Assembly: GCA_900751785.1 (NCBI GenBank)
Contig: CAADSM010000089.1
Coordinates: forward strand, 1 to 18,813
Direction of reading: 5' to 3'
DNA: 18,813 bases
DNA from: Lachnospiraceae bacterium
GTDB lineage: Bacteria; Bacillota; Clostridia; Lachnospirales; Lachnospiraceae
The position numbers and the translations under genes were made by a program. Positions 7,159 through 14,352 of this stretch are shown in pieces. Within the stretch, counting starts at the first letter, position 1, and each line of letters starts with the position of its first letter. The notes beneath the pieces are model-generated. The model was not told the DNA's origin and made no database searches. It saw only the letters and a program-made list of their open reading frames with translations.

Positions 7159-7175
7159 ATATATTAAAGATACTC

Positions 7176-7610
7176 AAAGGAGGTATTTCGGATCCGAGAA
7201 ACAAAGCTTTGATGAAGATGTTTAATCTGATCGGTATTGGCGAGAGAGCCGGCAGCGGCGTGCCAGATATATACAGCGTGTGGGAACAGCAGGAGTGGAA
7301 ACGGCCGGAAGTTATAGAAGAATACGGATCCGACAGAACTATTTTGAAATTATCGTTTGTAAAAAGTGTTGATAAAAAAGCGCTGATAAAAAGTGCTGAT
7401 AAAAAGAAACTTACAAATAAAACCAGACAACAACTAGAAAAAATAATAGAATTTATGGAGCCGGACAGAGAATATAGAATAGCTGAGATAGCAGAATCCC
7501 TCGGGGTTAAAGAAACAAGAGCTCGTGAATTGATGAGAGAATTGATACGGCTTCAGAAAATAGACGCAATGGGGAAAAATAAAGGCCGCAGATACAGAAA
7601 AACAGTATAA
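7176..7610 (+). pseudogene. Truncated AlbA_2/HATPase-type regulator, C-terminal part
   Basis: The reading begins abruptly at KGGISDPRNKALMKMFNLI and continues IGERAGSGVPDIYSVW, the C-terminal ATPase-like part of transcriptional regulators that normally start with an AlbA_2 DNA-binding domain and are over 400 residues long. A basic linker (about 7360-7430) and a winged-helix segment (IAEIAESLGVKETRARELM, about 7480-7545) follow, ending at 7610. The N-terminal domain is absent; upstream is the deacetylase terminator. The first internal methionine is ATG 7212; an AAAGGAGGT is present at 7176-7184 but is itself the codons for the retained Gly-Gly. A+T-rich codon use differs from the next gene and suggests transfer. 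Expression is doubtful. Confidence 0.72.
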
Positions 7611-7644
7611 CAGGATTGACGTGGCACGCAAAAGAGACCAATTA

Positions 7645-7704
7645 TCGACGGATACCTCTTTCTGTGATATGATAATGAATGCATTATCGAACAGAAAGGG
7701 GTAT
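7645..7704 (+). promoter_or_regulatory. Promoter and nested inverted repeat before the GTPase-NYN gene
   Basis: TCGACG (7645-7650) and an extended -10, TGATATGAT (7665-7673), are separated by 17 bases, giving a start near 7680. ATACCTCTTTCTGT (7652-7665) pairs with ACAGAAAGGGGTAT (7691-7704) at all 14 positions with one G-U, and an inner GATAATG/CATTATC pair (7671-7677, 7682-7688) lies between. The right arm contains the Shine-Dalgarno GAAAGGGG for the gene starting at 7710. If transcription starts at 7680 the left arm is not in the RNA and the dyad acts as DNA, possibly an operator; if it starts further upstream, the hairpin would hide the ribosome site. Confidence 0.6.
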
Positions 7705-7709
7705 TTTCT

Positions 7710-10448
7710 ATGGGAGATACGTCTGATAATAGAGAAAATAAGACAATAAAACAAAAAACGAGGCGTCTCAATATTGGTCTGCTCGCCCATGTGGACGCGG
7801 GAAAGACGACACTGTCGGAGAGTATGCTCTACTTAAGCGGGAGCATACGGAAGCTGGGACGCGTGGACCACAGGGACGCTTTCCTTGATACATACGGGCT
7901 GGAGAAGGAGAGAGGGATCACCATTTTCTCCAAGCAGGCGGTATTCAGGTGGAAGGACACGGACATCACTCTCCTCGACACTCCGGGGCATGTGGATTTT
8001 TCGGCGGAGATGGAAAGAGTGCTGCAGGTGCTGGACTGTGCGGTGCTGGTGGTCAGCGGGGCTGACGGCGTGCAGGGACACACGGAGACACTGTGGCGTC
8101 TGCTGAAGCGGTATGAAATCCCGGTGTTTATCTTTGTGAACAAGATGGATCAGGACGGTACTGACAGAGACAGCCTTATGGCAGAGCTGAGGGAGCGCTT
8201 CGGAGACGGATGTGTTGACTTTGCAGACGTCTTATCCGGAGTGCCGGAGGCGCTGGAAGAGATCGCGGTATGCGATGAGGATGTCCTGGAGGAGTATCTG
8301 GAGACCGGCGAGGTGAGTGAAGATACCATAAGGGGATTTATTGCGGCAAGGAAGATATTTCCCTGCTTTTTCGGCTCGGCGCTCCATGTGCAGGGGGTAG
8401 AAGAGCTCCTGAACGGGCTGGAACGGTTCGCACAGACGCCGCAGTACGGAGAAGCGTTCGGGGCGAAGGTCTATAAGATCTCGCGGGATGACCAGGGGAA
8501 CAGGCTGACGTATCTGAAGGTGACCGGAGGGACGCTGAGCGTGAAGGAAGTCCTTCCTGATATAGGAGAAAAGGTTAATCAGATCAGGATTTATTCCGGC
8601 GCGAAATATGAGCTCGTCTCCTCCGTCGGGGCGGGACAGGTCTGTGCGGTGACCGGACCGGAGAATACCTATCCCGGACAGGGGCTGGGAGCGGAACAGG
8701 CGTCTGACATGCCTGTCCTGGAGCCGGTGCTCACCTACCGGATCGTGCTCCCGGAGGACTGTGATGTCCATGCCATGCTACGAAATCTGCGGCAGCTGGA
8801 GGAGGAAGAGCCTGAGCTGCATATCATGTGGGAAGAGGCGTCGGGAGAGATCCATGCCCAGCTCATGGGAGAGGTGCAGATCGAGATCCTCCGCAGCCTG
8901 ATCTACCAGCGCTTTGGCGTGAGAGTGGAGTTTGGTGAAGGCAGGATCGTGTACAAAGAGACGATAGCGGAGCCGGTGGAGGGCGTTGGCCATTTCGAGC
9001 CGCTGCGGCACTATGCGGAGGTGCACCTGCTTCTGGAACCGGGGGAGCGGGGCTCTGGCCTGCAGGTGTCCTCCGACTGCAGTGAAGATGTGCTTGATCG
9101 GAACTGGCAGAGACTCGTGCTGACCCATCTGGAAGAAAAGGAACATATAGGTGTGCTGACAGGCTCTCCGGTCACAGATCTTAAGATCACGCTGACGGCA
9201 GGGAGGGCGCATCAGAAGCATACGGAGGGCGGGGATTTCCGTCAGGCGACGTACCGCGCGGTACGCCAGGGCCTCAAGAAGGCGAAGAGCATCCTGCTGG
9301 AGCCATATTATGAGTTTAGACTTGAGATGCCTACGGAGAATATCGGGCGCGCCATGACGGATATCCAGAATATGAGCGGGAAGTTCGGCGCTCCACAGAC
9401 GGAAGGAGACATATCCGTTCTCACAGGCAGCGCGCCTGTGTCTGCGATGCGCGGTTATCAGAAAGAGTTTATCTCATATACAGGCGGCCGGGGGAGGATG
9501 TCCTGTTCGCTGAAGGGCTATGATGTCTGTCGCAATCAGGATGAAGTCGTGGCTGAGATCGGATACGACTCGGAATCCGATCTGGAGAATCCGACAGGAT
9601 CCGTTTTCTGTGCCCACGGCGCCGGATTCATCGTACCCTGGTATCAGGTGGAGGAGTATATGCATCTTGAGAGCAGCGGCAGGACAGAGAGCGAAGTGCA
9701 GGCGGCTGAGATCGAGGTGCGCCGTGCGGCCTCAAGGATCGAGCTGACACAGGAGGAGCTTGACGCGATCTATATCCGCACGCCGGATCCTCTTCCCCGG
9801 AGCAGAGGTCCGGTGACGGTGCGCGCTGCGGCAGATGAGGCGGATGAAGGAATGGATATGCCGGCGGTGTCGAAAGGAGAGGCACGGGGAAAATGGGCGT
9901 CCTATAAGAAGGAAAGAGAAAAGCAGGAAGAGTATCTGCTCGTGGACGGATACAACATCATCTTTGCGTGGGAAGACCTGAGGAAGCTTTCTGAGACGAA
10001 TATGGCAGGCGCGCGAGGGCGGCTGGCGGATATCCTGTGCAATTATCAGGGGTGGAAGAAGTGTACCCTGATCCTTGTGTTCGACGCATACAAGGTGGAG
10101 GGCAATCCGGGTGAAGTGATGAAGTACCATAACATCCATATCGTCTACACGAAGGAGGCGGAGACGGCGGATCAGTATATCGAGAAGACAGTCAGGCGGA
10201 TCGCCCGGTCAGCGGACGTGACGGTGGCTACCTCGGACGGGCTGGAGCAGGTCATCATCCTTGGCCAGGGCGGGCGCAGGATGTCGGCGGCCGGCTTAAG
10301 AGAAGAGGTGGAGATCGCCATGAAGGAAATCCGGCAGGAGCATCTGGGAAGAAAGCCGGGAGGGAAGAATTATCTCTTTGACTATCTTGATGAAGCAGAT
10401 GCAGAAGAGCTGGAAAAGGTGCGCCTCGGACAGAATACAGAGCAGTGA
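7710..10448 (+). CDS. Tet(M)/EF-G-like translational GTPase fused to YacP/Rae1-like NYN nuclease
   Basis: A 912-residue fusion. GTPase motifs: AHVDAGKTT (26-34), RGIT (68-71), DTPGH (90-94), NKMD (144-147) and GSAL, followed by EF-G/Tet(M)-type domains II-V to about 600. Where Tet(M) has the YSPVSTPADF loop that displaces tetracycline, this protein has AHQKHTEGGDF near residue 500, so it is unlikely to be a tetracycline-resistance determinant. A segment with TGSVFCAHGAGF (Cys634, His636) and a charged linker lead to an NYN domain (about 740-880): VDGYN (Asp746), VFDAYK (Asp792), ETAD (Asp821) and ATSD (Asp843) form the acidic set. Rae1/YacP of Bacillus cuts mRNA in the ribosomal A site. A ribosome-directed mRNA cleavage or rescue role is inferred. 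ATG 7710 follows GAAAGGGG at good spacing. Confidence 0.88.
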   Translation: MGDTSDNRENKTIKQKTRRLNIGLLAHVDAGKTTLSESMLYLSGSIRKLGRVDHRDAFLDTYGLEKERGITIFSKQAVFRWKDTDITLLDTPGHVDFSAEMERVLQVLDCAVLVVSGADGVQGHTETLWRLLKRYEIPVFIFVNKMDQDGTDRDSLMAELRERFGDGCVDFADVLSGVPEALEEIAVCDEDVLEEYLETGEVSEDTIRGFIAARKIFPCFFGSALHVQGVEELLNGLERFAQTPQYGEAFGAKVYKISRDDQGNRLTYLKVTGGTLSVKEVLPDIGEKVNQIRIYSGAKYELVSSVGAGQVCAVTGPENTYPGQGLGAEQASDMPVLEPVLTYRIVLPEDCDVHAMLRNLRQLEEEEPELHIMWEEASGEIHAQLMGEVQIEILRSLIYQRFGVRVEFGEGRIVYKETIAEPVEGVGHFEPLRHYAEVHLLLEPGERGSGLQVSSDCSEDVLDRNWQRLVLTHLEEKEHIGVLTGSPVTDLKITLTAGRAHQKHTEGGDFRQATYRAVRQGLKKAKSILLEPYYEFRLEMPTENIGRAMTDIQNMSGKFGAPQTEGDISVLTGSAPVSAMRGYQKEFISYTGGRGRMSCSLKGYDVCRNQDEVVAEIGYDSESDLENPTGSVFCAHGAGFIVPWYQVEEYMHLESSGRTESEVQAAEIEVRRAASRIELTQEELDAIYIRTPDPLPRSRGPVTVRAAADEADEGMDMPAVSKGEARGKWASYKKEREKQEEYLLVDGYNIIFAWEDLRKLSETNMAGARGRLADILCNYQGWKKCTLILVFDAYKVEGNPGEVMKYHNIHIVYTKEAETADQYIEKTVRRIARSADVTVATSDGLEQVIILGQGGRRMSAAGLREEVEIAMKEIRQEHLGRKPGGKNYLFDYLDEADAEELEKVRLGQNTEQ

Positions 10449-10472
10449 GGATGCGCAGGCAGGCTTCCCTGC

Positions 10473-10518
10473 AAAACTGGACTGCATGAAAATGATAAAA
10501 CTGGACGTTTTAAAATGA
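10473..10518 (+). repeat. Imperfect direct repeat upstream of the ECF S-component gene
   Basis: AAAACTGGAC followed by AAAATGA occurs twice (10473-10495 and 10497-10518), in near-tandem copies about 24 bases apart. The 171-base gap between the two genes holds no recognisable riboswitch or terminator with a T run; a short GCAGG/CCTGC hairpin lies at about 10458-10471. The repeat may be a regulator binding site or simple duplication. Confidence 0.5.
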
Positions 10519-10619
10519 CCAGTTCGGTGATAGTATACCAATATCGAACAGACAGCGTTCGAGAAGAATATTCAATCGGAATCAGATTTCGGCAGACTTA
10601 CAGGAAAAGAGGGAGCATC

Positions 10620-11225
10620 ATGGAGAGAAGAAATGAAACTGTGATCAAACTGGCACAGACAGCGCTCATGGCGGCGCTCTGTTATGTGGCGTTCGCATAC
10701 TTGAAGATCAATATACCGATGCCCGGAGGCGATGCGACCGCCCTGCATATCGGCAACGCATTCTGCGTGCTGGGCGCGCTGATCCTGGGCGGATGGTACG
10801 GCGGCCTTGCGGGAGCAGTCGGGATGACGATCGCGGATCTGATGGATCCGGTCTATATCACCGGCGCGCCGAAGACGTTTGTGCTGAAGCTGTGCATCGG
10901 ACTGATCGTAGGACTGGTGGCACACCGTATCGCGAAGATCAATGAGAGTACAGACCGTAAGTATGTGCTGCGCTGGAGCGTGATCGCATCTGTGGCAGGA
11001 CTTGGGTTCAATGTGATCGCAGATCCGATCGTGGGATACTTTTATAAGATGTACATTCTGGGACAGCCCCAGGAGATGGCGGAGGTGCTTGCGAAGTGGA
11101 GCACAGCTTCCACCTTTGTCAATGCAGTTGTCTCTACGATCCTGGTGGGAGTCCTCTATAACGCGCTGAGGCCCGTGCTTTTAAAATCCGGCCTGATCCG
11201 GACCGTGAAGGCAAAGACCGCCTGA
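10620..11225 (+). CDS. ECF transporter S component (substrate-binding membrane subunit)
   Basis: A 201-residue integral membrane protein with about six hydrophobic segments. Features typical of energy-coupling-factor S components are an N-terminal LAQTALMAALCYVAFAYLKI, then ALHIGNAFCVLGALILGGWY and GGLAGAVGMTIADLMDP, followed by a Lys/Leu-rich helix before GLIVGLVAHRI. It would capture a vitamin or similar small molecule and work with a shared EcfA/EcfT module encoded elsewhere; no ATPase is present here. ATG 10620 follows AGAGGGAG; an in-frame upstream extension lacks a ribosome site. Its substrate cannot be read from the sequence. It lies before pyrF but is separated from it by a terminator, so a link to pyrimidines is only suggestive. 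Confidence 0.85.
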   Translation: MERRNETVIKLAQTALMAALCYVAFAYLKINIPMPGGDATALHIGNAFCVLGALILGGWYGGLAGAVGMTIADLMDPVYITGAPKTFVLKLCIGLIVGLVAHRIAKINESTDRKYVLRWSVIASVAGLGFNVIADPIVGYFYKMYILGQPQEMAEVLAKWSTASTFVNAVVSTILVGVLYNALRPVLLKSGLIRTVKAKTA

Positions 11226-11326
11226 GACGGAGAAGAAGACTGGCGCGCAGAGGAATGCAGAGGCGGACCGCCGGAACGAAAACAGCGCGCGGGCACTGCA
11301 GCCGTGGAAATAACAGCAGTACAGGA

Positions 11327-11370
11327 GGAATCCGGAGGAACAGAAGCCTTCGGATTCCTTTTGTTTTTTT
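11327..11370 (+). terminator. Intrinsic terminator after the ECF S-component gene
   Basis: GGAATCCGGAGG (11327-11338) pairs with CCTTCGGATTCC (11347-11358) with one G-U and an eight-base loop, followed by TTTTGTTTTTTT. The roughly 100 bases between the stop codon and the hairpin are G+C-rich and carry no gene that I can support. Confidence 0.93.
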
Positions 11371-11387
11371 CTTTTGTCCCGGTTTGC

Positions 11388-11417
11388 TTGCAAACAGGGC
11401 GCCGGGTATTATATACT
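11388..11417 (+). promoter_or_regulatory. Promoter of the pyrF-pyrK-pyrD operon
   Basis: TTGCAA (11388-11393) and TATACT (11412-11417) are separated by 18 bases, and transcription would start near 11424, leaving a leader of about 50 bases. The leader contains only a small AATATC/GATATT hairpin (11425-11441) and no PyrR-type attenuator or terminator, so control is probably at initiation. Confidence 0.65.
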
Positions 11418-11472
11418 AGATAAAAATATCGCTTGGATATTGTGAAATGGGAAGTAAAACGGAGGAAACAAT

Positions 11473-12402
11473 ATGATTAACAAACTGGTTGAAAAAATTA
11501 AAAAAACAAATGCGCCGATCGTTGTGGGACTTGACCCGATGCTCAGCTATATCCCGCAGCATGTGCAGGACAAGGCTTTTGCAGAGTACGGCGAGACGCT
11601 GGAAGGAGCGGCAGAGGCGATCTGGCAGTTCAACAAGGAGATCGTGGACAAGACTTACGATCTGATCCCGGCGGTCAAACCGCAGATCGCAATGTATGAG
11701 CAGTTCGGTGTGCCGGGGCTTATGGCGTTCAAAAAGACGGTAGACTACTGCAAAGCGAAAGACCTGGTCGTGATCGGAGATATCAAGAGAGGCGATATCG
11801 GATCTACTTCCGCGGCATACGCAGTGGGACATCTCGGAAAAGTGAAGGTGGGCAGCAAAGAATATGTTCCGTTTGACGAGGATTTTGCTACAGTGAATCC
11901 GTATCTCGGATCAGACGGGGTGAAGCCGTTTGTCGAGGTGTGCAAGGAAGAGAAGAAAGGACTTTTTATCCTGGTGAAGACATCCAACCCGTCCAGCGGC
12001 GAGTTCCAGGACAGGCTCATTGACGGACGCCCGCTCTACGAGCTGGTAGGAGAGAAGGTCGCTGAGTGGGGCGCTGACTGCATGGGTGATGAGTACAGTT
12101 ATATCGGAGCCGTTGTTGGCGCAACATACCCGGAGATGGGCAAGGTGCTGCGCAAGATCATGCCGAAGTCGTATATCCTTGTGCCGGGATACGGCGCGCA
12201 GGGCGGACAGGGCAAGGATCTGGTGCATTTCTTCAATGAAGACGGCCTTGGCGCGATCGTAAACTCCTCCCGCGGGATCATCGCGGCGTATAAGCAGGAA
12301 GCATATGCGCAGTTCGGGCCGGAAAACTTCGGCGATGCGTCAAGAGCAGCCGTGGAGGCAATGATCGCGGACATCAGCGGCGCGCTGGAAGCGGCAAAAT
12401 AA
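11473..12402 (+). CDS. pyrF: Orotidine 5'-phosphate decarboxylase (type 2)
   Basis: Converts orotidine monophosphate to UMP, the last step of de novo pyrimidine synthesis, in the cytosol. The 309-residue length and motif order fit the longer type 2 subfamily rather than the ~230-residue Bacillus form. The catalytic DxKxxD is IGDIKRGDIG, with Asp103, Lys105 and Asp108. VGLDPML (N-terminus), VNPYLGSDGV, LVKTSNPSS and PGYGAQGG are the other phosphate- and base-binding segments. GGAGG before ATG 11473 is well placed. It heads the run pyrF-pyrK-pyrD, with about 107 bases before pyrK. The assignment is firm. Confidence 0.97.
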   Translation: MINKLVEKIKKTNAPIVVGLDPMLSYIPQHVQDKAFAEYGETLEGAAEAIWQFNKEIVDKTYDLIPAVKPQIAMYEQFGVPGLMAFKKTVDYCKAKDLVVIGDIKRGDIGSTSAAYAVGHLGKVKVGSKEYVPFDEDFATVNPYLGSDGVKPFVEVCKEEKKGLFILVKTSNPSSGEFQDRLIDGRPLYELVGEKVAEWGADCMGDEYSYIGAVVGATYPEMGKVLRKIMPKSYILVPGYGAQGGQGKDLVHFFNEDGLGAIVNSSRGIIAAYKQEAYAQFGPENFGDASRAAVEAMIADISGALEAAK

Positions 12403-12509
12403 ATCGGGGCAGCAGAACAGTGCGGACGGCGCGGCAGAGCGGAGAAGCAAAGCCTGGCGGCGCAGGACGGACAGAGCGCTGTATGAAAACAGGACAGAGG
12501 AAAGAAGAT

Positions 12510-13292
12510 ATGGCAAAGAAGAAGGAAAATGCATTGGTCGTCTCCCAGGAGATGATCGCGGAAAATATTTACAGCATGTGGATAAAAACGGAAGCGGCAT
12601 CGGAAGCAGCTTCGGGACAGTTTATCTCCATGTATACGAACGATGGGAGCAGGCTGCTCCCTCGTCCCATCAGTATCTGTGAGATCGACCGGGAGAAGGG
12701 ACAGCTCCGTGTCGTGTACCGTGTGACAGGACCGGAGACCGGGACAGAATTGTTCTCGCGTCTGAAAGCGGGCGATACGATCCCTGTGATCGGACCGCTG
12801 GGAAACGGTTTCCCGTATGAGAAGGCGGAGGGAAAAAGAGTATTCCTCATGGGCGGAGGAATCGGCGTACCGCCTATTCTTGAGCTCGCGAAAGAGATGA
12901 AATGCGGAAAGAAGCAGATCGTTGTGGGCTACAGAGATGCGGAGACCTTCCTGAGAGAAGAGTTTGAGCAGAATGGAGAGGTCTACATTTCCACAGAAGA
13001 CGGAAGCGTGGGGACGAAGGGAAATGTCATGGACGCCATCCGGGAGAATGGTCTTGAGGCGGACATCATCTATGCCTGCGGGCCGACCCCGATGCTCCGT
13101 GCGATCAAGGCGTATGCAGAGAAAAACGGAATCGAATGTTACATCTCGCTGGAGGAGCGCATGGCATGCGGCATCGGCGCCTGTCTTGCCTGCGTCTGCC
13201 AGACGAAGGAGAAGGACCATCACAGCAACGTGAACAACAAGCGGATCTGCAAGGACGGTCCGGTATTCCTGTCAACGGAGGTGGATATCTGA
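12510..13292 (+). CDS. pyrK: Dihydroorotate dehydrogenase B, electron-transfer subunit
   Basis: Passes electrons from dihydroorotate, oxidised by PyrD, to NAD+ through FAD and a [2Fe-2S] cluster. The 260-residue protein has an FAD-binding segment (LLPRPISICEI, about 51-61), an NAD-binding stretch (GGGIGVPPILELAKEM, about 114-129) and ACGPTPM. C-terminal cluster cysteines are visible at 220, 225, 228 and 247, with an extra Cys230. ATG 12510 is chosen because AGAGGAAAG precedes it; ATG 12483 and the codons before it lack a ribosome site and lie outside the family's start. The stop overlaps the pyrD start by one base (TGATG), implying coupled translation of the two subunits. Confidence 0.95.
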   Translation: MAKKKENALVVSQEMIAENIYSMWIKTEAASEAASGQFISMYTNDGSRLLPRPISICEIDREKGQLRVVYRVTGPETGTELFSRLKAGDTIPVIGPLGNGFPYEKAEGKRVFLMGGGIGVPPILELAKEMKCGKKQIVVGYRDAETFLREEFEQNGEVYISTEDGSVGTKGNVMDAIRENGLEADIIYACGPTPMLRAIKAYAEKNGIECYISLEERMACGIGACLACVCQTKEKDHHSNVNNKRICKDGPVFLSTEVDI

Positions 13293-14194
13293 TGAATATG
13301 AAGGTGAATATCGCAGGTGTGGAATGGAAGAATCCGGTAACAGTGGCGTCTGGAACCTTCGGCTCGGGCGCTGAGTTCGCGGACTATGTAGATCTGAACC
13401 GGCTGGGCGCGGTGACGACAAAGGGCGTTGCGAATGTTCCGTGGACAGGAAATCCGACACCGAGAGTCGCAGAGACCTACGGCGGGATGATGAATGCTGT
13501 GGGCCTTCAGAATCCGGGGATCGACCTGTTCTGCGAGAGAGATATCCCGTTCCTGAGGAAGTATGATACGAAGATCATTGTCAACGTCTGCGGAAGGTCT
13601 GCGGAGGACTACTGTGAGGTAGTGGAGCGCCTGGCGGACGAGGACGTGGATATGCTTGAGATCAATATCTCCTGCCCGAATGTGAAGGAGGGCGGCATTG
13701 CCTTTGGTCAGAATCCGAAGGCGGCGGAGGATATCACGAAGGCCGTGAAGAAATATGCGAAGCAGCCGGTGATCATGAAGCTGAGCCCCAATGTGACCAG
13801 CATCGCCGAGATGGCAAAGGCTGTGGAGGCGGGCGGTGCGGACGCGGTCTCCCTGATCAATACGATCACAGGAATGAAGATCGACATCAACAGAAAGTCT
13901 TTCGTCCTTGCGAATAAGACAGGCGGCGTATCAGGTCCTGCGATCCATCCGATCGCAGTGCGCATGGTATATGAGGCGGCGAATGCAGTGAAGGTTCCGG
14001 TCATTGGCATGGGCGGCATCTCCACGGCAGAGGATGCCATCGAGATGATCCTCGCGGGAGCAAGCGCTGTGTCGGTCGGGACGGCGAATTTCCACAACCC
14101 GGGCGTGACGATGGAGATCGTCGACGGGATCGCAGAGTATATGGAACGGCAGGGATTTAAGAGCATTGCGGAGATGGTCGGCATTGTGAAATAG
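13292..14194 (+). CDS. pyrD: Dihydroorotate dehydrogenase B, catalytic subunit
   Basis: FMN enzyme oxidising dihydroorotate to orotate, the fourth step of UMP synthesis. The 300-residue TIM barrel is of class 1B: the catalytic base is a cysteine, Cys128 in EINISCPNVKEGG. PVTVASGTFGSG near the N-terminus, NAVGLQNPG, IMKLSPNV and IGMGGIS are flavin- and substrate-binding segments. The ATG at 13292 overlaps the pyrK stop by one base and has GGAGGTGG eight bases upstream. The frame continues 52 codons upstream inside pyrK, but that part is only an open frame. Class 1B enzymes require PyrK, which is the preceding gene. No terminator is visible after it. Confidence 0.97.
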   Translation: MNMKVNIAGVEWKNPVTVASGTFGSGAEFADYVDLNRLGAVTTKGVANVPWTGNPTPRVAETYGGMMNAVGLQNPGIDLFCERDIPFLRKYDTKIIVNVCGRSAEDYCEVVERLADEDVDMLEINISCPNVKEGGIAFGQNPKAAEDITKAVKKYAKQPVIMKLSPNVTSIAEMAKAVEAGGADAVSLINTITGMKIDINRKSFVLANKTGGVSGPAIHPIAVRMVYEAANAVKVPVIGMGGISTAEDAIEMILAGASAVSVGTANFHNPGVTMEIVDGIAEYMERQGFKSIAEMVGIVK

Positions 14195-14224
14195 ACGACA
14201 GTTCACACCTGACTGCCGCCTTAA

Positions 14225-14253
14225 TTGAAAATGCCGGCAAGTTGTGTTAGAAT
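14225..14253 (+). promoter_or_regulatory. Separate promoter for pyrE
   Basis: TTGAAA (14225-14230) and TAGAAT (14248-14253) are separated by exactly 17 bases in the 158-base gap between pyrD and pyrE. Transcription would begin near 14260, giving a leader of about 90 bases with no clear terminator. pyrE may thus be expressed both from this site and by readthrough from pyrD. Confidence 0.7.
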
Positions 14254-14352
14254 TGTAAAGAATCAGAGAGCTGATGTAAATATGATGCAGTAAGGGAAAA
14301 GCATAGAAAGTAAGGGCGAGAACAGCCTGTAAATACGGAGGTTTTAAGAGAG

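Noticed and set aside
7710..10448. Calling the GTPase-NYN gene a tetracycline-resistance determinant
   Set aside because: The loop that displaces tetracycline is not conserved and the protein carries an extra nuclease domain; no tet-type leader peptide is visible.
10449..10619. Vitamin riboswitch upstream of the ECF S component
   Set aside because: No TPP, FMN, cobalamin or preQ1 core motifs were seen; only a direct repeat and a short hairpin.
11418..11472. PyrR-type attenuator before pyrF
   Set aside because: The leader is only about 50 bases with one small 6-bp hairpin and no terminator or conserved PyrR loop.
12099..13223. Minus-strand open frame (374 codons) opposite pyrF/pyrK
   Set aside because: It lies antisense to two clearly recognised pyrimidine genes, has biased shadow composition and no ribosome site.
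13136..13291. 52-codon upstream extension of pyrD within pyrK
   Set aside because: The codons belong to the pyrK cysteine cluster in another frame; ATG 13292 has a strong ribosome site and the family N-terminus.
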